DNA of 64,000 nt from NCBI RefSeq assembly GCF_019492055.1, contig NZ_JAICBX010000004.1, positions 496,001 to 560,000 on the forward strand, in the 5' to 3' direction. The notes below the pieces were generated by a model. It was not told the origin of the DNA, searched no databases, and worked only from the letters and a program-made list of their open reading frames with translations. Of the stretch, positions 7,310 to 15,082 are shown piece by piece. This stretch comes from Flavimaribacter sediminis (GTDB lineage: Bacteria; Pseudomonadota; Alphaproteobacteria; Rhizobiales; Rhizobiaceae). Position 1 is the first letter of the stretch. Every line of letters starts with the position of its first letter. The position numbers and the translations under genes were made by a program.

Positions 7310-8254
7310 TTGACGGTTCCCGAGACGCAACTCGTCGATTCTTGGCGACCGTGGTGTCGCGAGGGGAAGTATGCGCTGGTGGACTATCCTGATTATCTGA
7401 ACCCCGGCGACTGCGCGATATGGCTCGGCGCGTGCGAAATCCTTAGCCGGATTTACGGTCGCCCGCCCGACTATGCGTCCACGCTGCGCGGTTTCGACGC
7501 CAATCGCTGTGTCAGGGCGATTGGCGACGGCTCGGTATACTTTCTGGGCGGGGGCAATCTCGGCGCACTTTACGCCAAACACAACCGGATGAGGCTCGCC
7601 GCGATCCGCGCGGTACCCGGATGTCGCGTCGTACTGCTGCCGCAAAGCAACACCGGGCTCGACCGCGAGGGCGATCCGCTCGCTGCAGACATCCTTGAGA
7701 CGCTGCAGTCCCATCCGGACCTCACATTGCTCGCCCGGGACGCCGCGAGCCAGCGTCTGTTCGGCGAGTTGATGAACACGGACATCGGGCTCTGTCCCGA
7801 TCCGGCGAGCCTGTGCCTGCCGGGGCCGACAAAAAGCGGGAATGGCGTCGCCTGTATTTTGCGCTCGGACGGGGAAGCGGCCCTTGAACGCGCCGGGGAC
7901 GACGGTCTGGACGCATGGGACTGGCCGGATCTGACCGCGCTCAGGCTCTGGAACCGGGCGGGCAAGCTCGTCAACGCCTTCCCCGAACCGCAAATGCGCT
8001 GGCGCATCAGACAATTTACAGCCCGGCAAAAGGTGGATGCAGCGCTCCGCGCGCTCGTGGACAAGCAAACCGTAATCACGGACCGGCTGCACGGCGCGCT
8101 GTTCGCGGAAGCGCTCGGCAAGCGGGTGATCGCCATCGACAATGCGACGGCCAAGATCTCGTCCTATTATGAGACCTGGCGGGACTATTATCCCGGTATC
8201 ACGCTTGCAAACTCGCTTTCCGAAGCGCGCGGTCTTGCCGGGTCGCCGGGGTAG
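7310..8254 (+). CDS. Polysaccharide pyruvyl transferase-family protein
   Basis: The family fold is clear: YALVDYPDYLNPGDCAIWLGA near the N-terminus, VYFLGGGNLG, and a C-terminal VITDRLHGALFAEALGKRVIAID with the conserved DRLHG. Such enzymes transfer pyruvate from phosphoenolpyruvate to a sugar to form a ketal in exopolysaccharides. I place the start at TTG 7310, six bases after the GT25 stop, giving 314 residues. An ATG at 7196 is in frame but would overlap the GT25 gene by 109 bp and adds a sequence unlike the family. Together with the MurF-like ligase and GT25 it suggests an acidic, amide-linked surface glycan; that combination is inference. Confidence 0.8.
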   Translation: MTVPETQLVDSWRPWCREGKYALVDYPDYLNPGDCAIWLGACEILSRIYGRPPDYASTLRGFDANRCVRAIGDGSVYFLGGGNLGALYAKHNRMRLAAIRAVPGCRVVLLPQSNTGLDREGDPLAADILETLQSHPDLTLLARDAASQRLFGELMNTDIGLCPDPASLCLPGPTKSGNGVACILRSDGEAALERAGDDGLDAWDWPDLTALRLWNRAGKLVNAFPEPQMRWRIRQFTARQKVDAALRALVDKQTVITDRLHGALFAEALGKRVIAIDNATAKISSYYETWRDYYPGITLANSLSEARGLAGSPG

Positions 8255-8257
8255 GGA

Positions 8258-8968
8258 TCAGGCTTCCACCGCCACGTCGAGCGCAAGCTCCGCCAGTTCA
8301 TGCAGAGAGCTCTGCCGCGCCGCGGGGTCGATCTCCTCGCGCGTGATCAGGCAATCGGAAACGGCGCAGATCGCAAGCGCCCGCGCGCCGAACCGGGCGG
8401 CGAGCGTGTAAAGCGTCGACGCCTCCATCTCGACGGCCAGAACATTATGCTCTGCAAGCGTGCGATAGGTTTCCGCCGGATTGTCGTGATAGAAGACGTC
8501 GCCCGACACCAGTCCGCCGACATGGTGTTTGAGGCTGCGGTTCTCCGCCTTTTCGACGGCGCTGCGCAGAAGGCCGAAATCGGCGAAAGGCGCATAGGTG
8601 TAGGGCGCGAAGACGGATATGTTCATGGCGCTGTCGGTCGAGGCGGCGGCGCCCAGCACGATGTCGCGAACCTTGACCTTCGTCGTCAGCCCGCCGCTGG
8701 TGCCGACCCGCACCAGCGTTTTCACGTCATAGACAGTGACCAGTTCATGCACGTAGATCGCAGTCGACGGCTGCCCCATGCCTGTCGCCTGCACGCTCAC
8801 GGGCTTGCCCTTCCATGAGCCGGTAAAACCCAGACAATTGCGGACGGAATTGACGAGCCGCGGCGCATCCAGAAAGGTCTCGGCGATCCATTTGGCGCGC
8901 AAAGGGTCGCCGGGAAGCAACACCGCTTCCGCGTAATCGCCGCTGTTTGCTTCGTTGTGTGGGGTCAT
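8258..8968 (-). CDS. deoD: Purine nucleoside phosphorylase, DeoD type
   Basis: The protein has 236 residues, the normal DeoD length. It has the phosphate-binding LLPGDPLRAKWIAE, TGMGQPSTAIY, RVGTSGGL, the nucleoside-site VEMEASTLY, and the catalytic-loop CAVSDCL. It splits purine ribo- and deoxyribonucleosides to the free base and (deoxy)ribose-1-phosphate in the cytosol. ATG 8968 begins at the family N-terminus (MTPHNEA). An upstream frame extension to 9043 has no supporting similarity. The stop lies four bases from the convergent pyruvyl transferase gene. No other deo-pathway gene is adjacent. Confidence 0.93.
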   Translation of the reverse strand: MTPHNEANSGDYAEAVLLPGDPLRAKWIAETFLDAPRLVNSVRNCLGFTGSWKGKPVSVQATGMGQPSTAIYVHELVTVYDVKTLVRVGTSGGLTTKVKVRDIVLGAAASTDSAMNISVFAPYTYAPFADFGLLRSAVEKAENRSLKHHVGGLVSGDVFYHDNPAETYRTLAEHNVLAVEMEASTLYTLAARFGARALAICAVSDCLITREEIDPAARQSSLHELAELALDVAVEA

Positions 8969-9077
8969 TTGCTGGCTCTCGTTCGGTGGAATCTGACTTA
9001 AGGCCTGATTATCACAGCTCCCCGCATTTGTGATTACCGCCATTGTCGCTCTTGTAATTTAACGCTGCGAGATGCTA

Positions 9078-9092
9078 GAACAAATACGGAAC
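9078..9092. promoter_or_regulatory. Candidate LexA (SOS) box
   Basis: GAAC, seven bases, GAAC is the complement of the alphaproteobacterial LexA consensus GTTC-N7-GTTC. It lies 110 bp upstream of deoD and 260 bp upstream of the DUF427 gene, which is followed by a DNA glycosylase gene. About two such matches are expected by chance in 64 kb, so this is suggestive only. Confidence 0.3.
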
Positions 9093-9162
9093 ATTCTGAT
9101 TTCACTGATTGGAATGTTCGTGTTGCCGCCGGTTGAGAAGGCGTATTCGCTCAAAACAGGCG

Positions 9163-9215
9163 ATTCCCGAAACAAAGCCAAATCGGACAAAGGCCGAATT
9201 CCCGAAACAAAGCCA
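9163..9215. repeat. Short tandem repeat, 35-bp period, sharing 28 bp with a distant coding gene
   Basis: ATTCCCGAAACAAAGCCA begins at 9163 and again at 9198. The first copy continues (AATCGGACAA) to 9190, and this 28-bp unit recurs with one mismatch at 18228-18255 inside the glyoxalase-type gene. Confidence 0.8.
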
Positions 9216-9351
9216 GAATTTATTAATATAATAAAAACAATGGCTTAATTGAAATTGAGGCGTGCCAGTCTGGTGACCGCTGGCCGAGGCCTATCGAAAT
9301 TGCAAAGCCGAGGCGCCATATCGGGTGTCAACCTGGAGGCGAGGCAGGAAC

Positions 9352-9744
9352 ATGACACGACAGACAGTGCACAATCCCGACAATGAACGGCACTACATGC
9401 AACTCGATGGTCTCACGCAGACGCTGCGGATCGTGCTGGACGGTTTGCTGATCGCCGAAACCCGGGAGCCGCTTCGGCTTCTGGAAGTGGGAAAGGGGCT
9501 CTATCCGCCGCAATATTACATTCCGGAATCCGACATCGTGGCCCCCCTCGTGCAAACGGAGAAGTCGACCCATTGTCCGCTGAAGGGCGACGCCTCCTAT
9601 TTCTCCGTGGTCGACGGCGCCGGGCATGTATTGGCCGAGAATCTGGGCTGGTCCTATACCGATCCGTTCGATTTCGCCGGCATGCTGGCGGGCCGTATCG
9701 CCTTTGACCCGAAACGCGTCAGCATCACAATCGAGGCGGAGTAA
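9352..9744 (+). CDS. DUF427 domain protein
   Basis: The 130-residue protein matches the DUF427 family, small single-domain proteins found widely in proteobacteria and actinobacteria. The characteristic PPQYYIPESDIVAPLVQTEKSTHCPLKGDASYF-type core is present at about residues 50-85, followed by NLGWSYTDP and a C-terminal IAFDPKRV. ATG 9352 has GCAGGAA just upstream; an earlier start at 9325 lacks one. The biochemical function is unknown. The DNA glycosylase gene follows after 21 bp on the same strand, so the two are probably cotranscribed. Confidence 0.88.
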   Translation: MTRQTVHNPDNERHYMQLDGLTQTLRIVLDGLLIAETREPLRLLEVGKGLYPPQYYIPESDIVAPLVQTEKSTHCPLKGDASYFSVVDGAGHVLAENLGWSYTDPFDFAGMLAGRIAFDPKRVSITIEAE

Positions 9745-9765
9745 TTCGCAAGAACGGGAGGGGGC

Positions 9766-10437
9766 ATGAGAACGTTCGATGAATTGTATAAAATGGCGGC
9801 GGATCGCAAGGGCGGTCCGGAGGCTTTCGAGGCGACCCTGACGACGCCGAAGACGCCTGATGAACTGGCCGCCATACCGGACGACCGCTGGCTCTCCATG
9901 ATGAGCAAATGCATCTTTCAGGCGGGCTTCAACTGGAAAGTCGTCGAGAACAAGTGGCCGGCCTTCGAGGAGGTGTTCCACGGTTTCGACGTAGCCCGCG
10001 CCGCTTTCATGACCGACGAGGACATCGAAACGCTGCTCTCCGACAAGCGCATCATCCGCAATGGCGCCAAGATTGCCGCAATCCGCGACAATGCGCAGTT
10101 CCTCGCCGACCTGGCGAAGGAACACGGATCGGCCGCCAGGTTCTTCGCAAAATGGCCGGACGAAGACTATGTCGGGCTGCTGGACGTGCTGAAGCTGCGC
10201 GGAACGCGGCTGAGCGGAAACACCGGCATGTATCTCTTGCGCTTCATGGGACGCGACAGTTTCATCCTGTCGCGCGACGTGGTGGCGGCGCTGGTGAGGG
10301 AAGGCGTGGTCGACAAGGCGGCGACGTCGAAGCGGGATCGTCTGAAAGCGCAGCAGGCGTTCAATCAGTGGCGCGAGGAGTCCGGCCGGCCTTTCACCCA
10401 TATCAGCCGCGTGCTCGCCTGTACTGTGGGCGATTGA
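9766..10437 (+). CDS. DNA-3-methyladenine glycosylase I-like protein (HhH-GPD superfamily)
   Basis: The 223-residue protein resembles the Tag family: WLSMMSKCIFQAGFNWKVVENKWPAFEEVFHGFD at about residues 42-77 gives the helical substrate pocket with the Tag-typical F-x-G-F-x-W/ENKWP pattern. IIRNGAKIAAIRDNA follows, then a helix-hairpin-helix-like region (LRGTRLSGNTGMYLLRFMG). Such enzymes remove alkylated bases from DNA. A GGGAGG ribosome binding site precedes ATG 9766. It follows the DUF427 gene by 21 bp. The Cys and His zinc ligands seen in E. coli Tag are not obvious, so it may be a zinc-free relative. Confidence 0.75.
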   Translation: MRTFDELYKMAADRKGGPEAFEATLTTPKTPDELAAIPDDRWLSMMSKCIFQAGFNWKVVENKWPAFEEVFHGFDVARAAFMTDEDIETLLSDKRIIRNGAKIAAIRDNAQFLADLAKEHGSAARFFAKWPDEDYVGLLDVLKLRGTRLSGNTGMYLLRFMGRDSFILSRDVVAALVREGVVDKAATSKRDRLKAQQAFNQWREESGRPFTHISRVLACTVGD

Positions 10438-10443
10438 GCAGCG

Positions 10444-11598
10444 TTAATTGCCGCCAAGCAGGCGCAGAGCCGTACGGTGAAACATCGCCGCGCCGGTCGG
10501 AATGAGCTCGTCCGGAAAGTCGTAGTCGGGATTATGAAGCGCCGGGTGTTCCGCGCCGGCGCCGAGGAAAAACATCACAGACGGACATATCTTTCCAAAC
10601 TCGCCGAAATCCTCCGAAAAACGCATCGGCTCTTCCAGATCGAAAAGCCTTAGGTCGAGTTCGCCAGCCGATTGCCGGATCATCTGCGTCAGGGCGCTGT
10701 CATTCACAGAGGCGCTGAAGACATCGTCGTAGTCGATATGCAGTTGCAGCCCGTGCTTTGTCGAAACCGCGCGCGCGTTCTCTTCCGCGCGGCGCACGAG
10801 CTGCGCCATCCGCTCATCGGTCAGGGTTCTGAGCGTTGCCCAGACTTCGGCGTGACCGGGCGAAACGCCAAACGCTTTTTCTCCCAGATGCGCATGCACG
10901 ACCGTCACCAGAACAAAATCTTCGTCGAGCCGCGCTGAAGCAGACATGGCGTTCAGTCGCTGGATCAGGTCCGCCATGGCGACGGCTGGAGAGACGCCGG
11001 TTTCCGGCGCAGAGGCGTGCGCCGTGCGGCCTTCGAGAGAGATGCGCATGCCGCGGGAGGCGCAGGTTACAAATCCCGATTTCGCCAGGATGCTATGGCG
11101 CGGGTAGCCAGGAAAATTGTGCAGCGACAGCGCGAAGTCCGGAGCGATGGTTCCAAAGCGCGGGTCTGCGATGACGGCCCGCGCGCCCTTGCCATTTTCC
11201 TCTGCCGGTTGGAACAATAGGACGACGCGTCCCCGCGGAGGCTTTTCCCGCGCCAGCAGATGGGCCGTTGCGAGCGTTATCGCCATGTGACCGTCATGGC
11301 CGCACTGGTGGCCTTTGCCTGCGATGGTTGATCGGTGTTCGAGACCGGAAAGGTCCTCGATTGGAAGGCCGTCCAGTTCGCATCGGATCAGCACGGTCGT
11401 CCCTTCGCCGGGACCGGTGAAAATGGCGGCCACGCCTGCGCCGCCAAGGCCGGTCAGGATCGCGTCCGGCGCAAAGGCCTGCAAATGTCCTGCAATCGTT
11501 TCAGCGGTCGCGAATTCCTCGCCGGAAAGCTCCGGTCGGCGATGCAGGTCACGGCGAATGTCTCTGATTTCTCTGAAAGTCTGGTCCGGAAGGGTCAT
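10444..11598 (-). CDS. M20-family amidohydrolase (hippurate hydrolase/aminoacylase-like)
   Basis: The protein has 384 residues. DIRRDLHRRPELSGEE begins the peptidase M20D family. GKGHQCGHDGHMA holds the metal-binding Cys/His/Asp set, VVLLFQPAEENGKGA the catalytic glutamate, and FSEDFGEFG and HNPDYDFPDELI complete the metal site. These enzymes cleave N-acyl or N-aromatic amide bonds of amino acids in the cytosol. The start is probably ATG 11598, though no good ribosome binding site is seen; a TTG at 11634 is an alternative. The gene is downstream of and on the same strand as a Crp/Fnr-family regulator with a 42-bp gap. The substrate cannot be told from sequence. Confidence 0.85.
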   Translation of the reverse strand: MTLPDQTFREIRDIRRDLHRRPELSGEEFATAETIAGHLQAFAPDAILTGLGGAGVAAIFTGPGEGTTVLIRCELDGLPIEDLSGLEHRSTIAGKGHQCGHDGHMAITLATAHLLAREKPPRGRVVLLFQPAEENGKGARAVIADPRFGTIAPDFALSLHNFPGYPRHSILAKSGFVTCASRGMRISLEGRTAHASAPETGVSPAVAMADLIQRLNAMSASARLDEDFVLVTVVHAHLGEKAFGVSPGHAEVWATLRTLTDERMAQLVRRAEENARAVSTKHGLQLHIDYDDVFSASVNDSALTQMIRQSAGELDLRLFDLEEPMRFSEDFGEFGKICPSVMFFLGAGAEHPALHNPDYDFPDELIPTGAAMFHRTALRLLGGN

Positions 11599-11640
11599 CG
11601 GGCAACAGTAACGCCTCAGCAGCGCAAAGGGCAAGAACGG

Positions 11641-12222
11641 TCAGTCCTTCTCCAGCCGCTTGATGATGCGATTGAGTCCGACCGGCGTCACGCCAAGATA
11701 AGCCGCCAGATCCTTCTGCGGAACCCGCTCGACGAGGCTTGGCATCGTCGATTTCAGCCACACGAACCGGTCCGCCGGCTTGAGCGTTAGGAAAACGCGT
11801 TCGCGCTCCTCCTTCTTTGCAGCGAAATCGAGCAGCAGCGCGTTCAGAACCCTGGCCCATTCGATGTGCTGTCCGGCGAGCCGCTCCAGTACACTGAAGT
11901 CGCAATGTTCCAGTTCGCTCGGCTCCATGGCTTCGGCGCCAAATCCCGCCGCCGCGCCGGATTGCAGCGTTGAGGAACAGGCGAAGAATTTTTCCTCCGC
12001 AATGAAGGATTTGATCCACTCTTCGCCGTCGGGCAGCGTGTAGACGAGTTTGATGAGCCCGCTGCGGACGATGAATATTCGACGATCCTGGTCGCCGGGC
12101 CTGAACACCGACGCGCCGGCTGCGACGCGCGACACCGAAAACGCCTCTGCAAAGACCCGCCAGTCGGGCAGGGGCCCCCGCGCGACGCGGTTCATCAATG
12201 CTTCCGCCGCCAAACCTGTCAT
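11641..12222 (-). CDS. Crp/Fnr-family transcriptional regulator
   Basis: The 193-residue protein has an N-terminal cyclic-nucleotide-like beta-barrel (FRPGDQDRRIFIVRSGLIKLVYTLPDGEEW, about residues 41-70), a dimerisation helix, and a C-terminal helix-turn-helix (VPQKDLAAYLGVTPVGLNRIIKRLEK, about residues 167-192). It is short by about 20 residues compared with CRP. The barrel lacks the RxS-type cAMP phosphate-binding motif and the N-terminal Cys cluster of FNR, so the effector is unknown. A small dyad (ATTAA-N6-TTAAT) lies immediately upstream of the start. The amidohydrolase gene downstream is a candidate target. Confidence 0.85.
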   Translation of the reverse strand: MTGLAAEALMNRVARGPLPDWRVFAEAFSVSRVAAGASVFRPGDQDRRIFIVRSGLIKLVYTLPDGEEWIKSFIAEEKFFACSSTLQSGAAAGFGAEAMEPSELEHCDFSVLERLAGQHIEWARVLNALLLDFAAKKEERERVFLTLKPADRFVWLKSTMPSLVERVPQKDLAAYLGVTPVGLNRIIKRLEKD

Positions 12223-12224
12223 CG

Positions 12225-12240
12225 ATTAATCCTGGTTAAT
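12225..12240. promoter_or_regulatory. Small dyad next to the Crp/Fnr regulator start
   Basis: ATTAA and TTAAT flank TCCTGG three bases upstream of the regulator's start codon. The size fits a Crp/Fnr-type half-site arrangement, but the sequence is not a canonical FNR or CRP box. Autoregulation is possible. Confidence 0.3.
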
Positions 12241-12325
12241 GCGGGACATTATGCGCTCCGGCACAAGGGACTCAGAAAATTGAGGAAACGGACAGCGCCG
12301 TTTCCGGAGACGGAGAGATGATCCT

Positions 12326-13045
12326 GTGACACAAGAAACGATAATCATTACCGGCGCAAGTCGGGGAATAGGCCGGGCTTTGACCGCGCTATGCCTTGAG
12401 CGAGGCCATCCGGTCGTCGCGGTCGCCCGCAACCTGGACGATCTTGAGCGCCTTTCGCCGTCCGGATCTCCGTTGCAATGCCATTCGGCTGACCTTTCAA
12501 ACCCGCAACAGGCAGCGGCGGCGGGCGAGGCCATCGCCGCCGCCCTGTCGGATAGAGCCATACTTGTCAACAACGCCGCGACCCAGGACGATTGGCAATT
12601 CTTCGACGCGCGAAACACGGCCGATGCGCTCACGCGCAACGTCGCTCTCAATTTGACGGCGCCAATCCTTTTGACCCGCATTCTGTGCGGGGCGGCCTCA
12701 ATCGACGCGGTTGTGTTCATACAGTCCTTGCTGTCGCTCGAGCCAAAGGGCTCGGCTGCAGTCTACAGCGCCGCGAAAGCCGGCCTCGGGATGGTCGCAA
12801 AGGCGCTGCGTCTTCAGTCGAAAGATGGAAAGATCAGGTTTCAGGAAGTGTATCTGCCGCTGGTCGACACAGACATGACGGCGGGCAGGGGGACCGGAAA
12901 AATCAGTCCGGAAGTCGCCGCCGAACAGATATATAAGGCCATCATGAGCGGTCGACCGCGCGTCTATGTCGGAAAGGCGCGATTGATGGCCGCCATCCAC
13001 TGGCTGTCTCCCGCGCTGGCGGGCTTCATTCTGTCGCGCATGTAG
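12326..13045 (+). CDS. Short-chain dehydrogenase/reductase
   Basis: The 239-residue SDR has TGASRGIGRA (cofactor glycine motif, residues 8-17), LVNNAATQ, and the catalytic YSAAKAG motif (Tyr and Lys around residues 149-153). The usual SDR length is about 250, so it is complete. The GTG start at 12326 has CGGAGAG upstream. It diverges from the Crp/Fnr gene over 103 bp, so both may be controlled from this region. The substrate is not evident. The C-terminal segment (YVGKARLMAAIHWLSPALAGFILSRM) is hydrophobic and could contact the membrane. It converges on the EF-hand gene at a shared terminator. Confidence 0.85.
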   Translation: MTQETIIITGASRGIGRALTALCLERGHPVVAVARNLDDLERLSPSGSPLQCHSADLSNPQQAAAAGEAIAAALSDRAILVNNAATQDDWQFFDARNTADALTRNVALNLTAPILLTRILCGAASIDAVVFIQSLLSLEPKGSAAVYSAAKAGLGMVAKALRLQSKDGKIRFQEVYLPLVDTDMTAGRGTGKISPEVAAEQIYKAIMSGRPRVYVGKARLMAAIHWLSPALAGFILSRM

Positions 13046-13062
13046 CGCTCTGCCGGAAAATG

Positions 13063-13088
13063 GAAACGCCGCCTTTCGGCGGCGTTTC
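13063..13088. terminator. Bidirectional Rho-independent terminator
   Basis: A perfect 11-bp stem (GAAACGCCGCC pairing with GGCGGCGTTTC) closes a TTTC loop. Its A-rich left and T-rich right ends serve the SDR gene (+) and the convergent EF-hand gene (-). Confidence 0.85.
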
Positions 13089-13097
13089 GGGACATGA

Positions 13098-14156
13098 TCA
13101 GATGTCTTCGTTCTCGGGTTTTGGAGGGCCCTTGCGCTCCATGCCGGCCTTTTCAGGCCCATGACCCTTGTGGTGGATGCCGCCCTTGTCGGGCCCGTGA
13201 CCCTTGCGATGCATGCCAGCCTTCCGGTCGGCCTTGGTCAGAACGCCGTCGCCATTGCGGTCGAAACGCTTGACGATATCTTTCGTTGGCGCGCTGAATT
13301 CCTCAGCCGTCACTTCGAGATTGCCGTCGACGTCCATTTGCTGAAACGCTTTGACCATCATGCGATTGGTCATTGTCGACCAGACCCCGGCAAACGCTTC
13401 CAGATCGACCGTGCCGCCGGGGCCGGCCGCCTCGTCGAAGGTTGCTGTCCGCACCTCGTCGAATTCGGCGCGGGTGATCTTGCCGTCGCCGTCGATGTCG
13501 AAACGCTCCATGATTTCCATCATGGCCAGCTGACCGCCCATGCGGCCATGCCCGCCGTATCCATGGCGACCGCCGTGGTGCTTGCCGCCGCGATCTCCGC
13601 GCATACCCATCTTCTTGTCGGAGCCATCGGGTCCGCCACGCCCGGGTTTGCCTTCGCCGCGCGGTCCAGATCGTTCCGGACGGTTGTCCGCGCGTGGACC
13701 TTCTCCCGGCGCCGGACGCGTCAGTTCGCCACTGCCATCGCGGTCAAGCAATGTGAACATGGCGTTCGAAACGCCGTCGAACTCTTCCCGGGTGATCTGA
13801 CCGTCGCCATCGCGGTCGAAGCGCTGGAAGCCTCTGACCATGCGCGGCCTGGCCTGTTCGCTCCAGTAGACCTTGAACTGCTCGAGATCGACTGTTCCAT
13901 CGTCGCCCGACATGGCTTCGAATTTCTCCGCCATGACAGCGTCGACATCGGCCTGGCTCACCACTCCGTCGCCGTTTGCATCGAACTCCCTTATGGCCTT
14001 GCGACCGGAGAACTGTTTGAAGGCGCCGCCAAATCCCTGGCTCCATCCATGTCCGCCTTGGCCGCGTTCGCCGGGCGAAGCAAGCGCCGGTAATACGCTT
14101 GCGCTCAGGAATGTGGTGGCCATCAGTGCTATGACTGTCTTTCCGATAGGCTTCAT
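13098..14156 (-). CDS. Exported EF-hand calcium-binding protein with six loops
   Basis: The 352-residue protein begins with a signal peptide (about residues 1-26, ending ALA-SPG). It carries six EF-hand loops starting near residues 59, 114, 138, 220, 275 and 299, most with the D-x-D/N-G-D-G consensus. The fifth (DVDGNLEVTAEEF) is weaker. A Gly/Arg/His-rich disordered linker (about 147-208) splits them three and three. The tail carries two GHGP-containing repeats (residues 319 and 331) that are strongly basic. It probably binds calcium in the periplasm or outside. The gene diverges from the adjacent two-component genes, which makes it a likely target of that system. Confidence 0.88.
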   Translation of the reverse strand: MKPIGKTVIALMATTFLSASVLPALASPGERGQGGHGWSQGFGGAFKQFSGRKAIREFDANGDGVVSQADVDAVMAEKFEAMSGDDGTVDLEQFKVYWSEQARPRMVRGFQRFDRDGDGQITREEFDGVSNAMFTLLDRDGSGELTRPAPGEGPRADNRPERSGPRGEGKPGRGGPDGSDKKMGMRGDRGGKHHGGRHGYGGHGRMGGQLAMMEIMERFDIDGDGKITRAEFDEVRTATFDEAAGPGGTVDLEAFAGVWSTMTNRMMVKAFQQMDVDGNLEVTAEEFSAPTKDIVKRFDRNGDGVLTKADRKAGMHRKGHGPDKGGIHHKGHGPEKAGMERKGPPKPENEDI

Positions 14157-14207
14157 CGCTTCTGTCCTTTCGGTTGTTGTTGCGATAGCGCAAGATCTAG
14201 GATGGAC

Positions 14208-14286
14208 TTGTCGCAGAAATACGTTGGCAAACCGGCATTAGTGTCAGCCTTTGTCGCACATCGGCTCAGTGATACATCTTGTTACA
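14208..14286. promoter_or_regulatory. Direct repeats in the promoter between the EF-hand gene and the response regulator
   Basis: TTGTCGCA occurs at 14208-14215 and 14251-14258, 43 bp apart (four helical turns), and a related TTGTTACA at 14279-14286. Direct repeats are the usual binding mode of OmpR-type regulators, one of which is encoded just downstream. Confidence 0.4.
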
Positions 14287-14353
14287 ACTTTGCTTCGCGT
14301 CCGGCGCAAAACCGGAATAGACAGGGCCGGACATTCAACGACAGGCAGCCCGA

Positions 14354-15082
14354 ATGAGCGACATGGCCCCTCACATACTGGTCGTCGACGACCATCGCGA
14401 CATCCGTGAGTCTCTCGCCCGCTATCTGAAAAGAAGCGGCATGCGAGCCAGCACAGCCGACAGCGCGGCGCAGGCGCGCAAGGTCATGAAGGCGGCGGTG
14501 ATAGACCTCGTGGTCCTGGACATCATGATGCCGGGCGAAGACGGCCTGTCGCTGTGCCGTCACCTTGTCGCAAGCGATGCAACGCCCGTCATCCTTCTGA
14601 CAGCAATGGCAGAGGACACGGACAGGGTTGTCGGGCTGGAGATCGGCGCGGACGATTATGTCACCAAACCATTCAATCCCCGCGAATTGCTGGCGCGCAT
14701 CAAGGCGGTGCTGCGCCGGGCGAGCCTGGCGCCGAAGGAGCGCGATCCGGTTTCCAGCGAGAAACTCGGCTTCGGCGATTGGGTTCTGGACATGGCGCAA
14801 CGGCATCTGGTCGGCGGAGACGGCGTCATCACGCCGCTGTCCACCGGTGAGTTCCAATTGCTGGTGGCCTTCCTCAAACGTCCCCGGATGGTTCTGTCGC
14901 GCGATCAACTGCTTGATTTGACGACCGGTCGCGCAGCCAACATGTTTGACCGTTCGATCGACAATCAGGTCAGCCGGTTGAGGCGAAAGATCGAACAGGA
15001 TCCGAAGAACCCGGTTCTCATAAAGACGGTCTGGGGTGGCGGCTACTCTTTTACAGCTGACGTCGTGGAGCCGGACAGATGA
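14354..15082 (+). CDS. OmpR-family response regulator
   Basis: The 242-residue protein has a receiver domain with acidic pocket VDDH (residues 11-14), phospho-acceptor Asp56 (VVLDIMMP), and the conserved Thr and Lys (LLTAMAE, TKPFNP). A C-terminal winged helix covers about residues 140-238 (STGEFQLLVAFL, RSIDNQVSRLRRKIE, VWGGGYSF). It is paired with the sensor kinase that overlaps its stop codon by four bases. Regulators of this class bind direct repeats, and suitable ones lie upstream. Confidence 0.95.
   Translation: MSDMAPHILVVDDHRDIRESLARYLKRSGMRASTADSAAQARKVMKAAVIDLVVLDIMMPGEDGLSLCRHLVASDATPVILLTAMAEDTDRVVGLEIGADDYVTKPFNPRELLARIKAVLRRASLAPKERDPVSSEKLGFGDWVLDMAQRHLVGGDGVITPLSTGEFQLLVAFLKRPRMVLSRDQLLDLTTGRAANMFDRSIDNQVSRLRRKIEQDPKNPVLIKTVWGGGYSFTADVVEPDR

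Larger units (their letters stand above)
8969..9351. other. AT-rich intergenic region with dyad, LexA-like site and repeat copies
   Basis: This 383-bp divergent region holds no credible gene. It contains GAAC-N7-GAAC at 9078-9092, an 8-bp inverted repeat (GAACATTC at 9089-9096 and GAATGTTC at 9112-9119), and about one and a half copies of a 35-bp repeat from 9163. An AT-rich tract (9215-9240) lies before the DUF427 gene. Confidence 0.5.

Noticed and set aside
9163-9215. CRISPR-like repeat
   Set aside because: Only one and a half copies, no spacers of regular length and no cas gene nearby.
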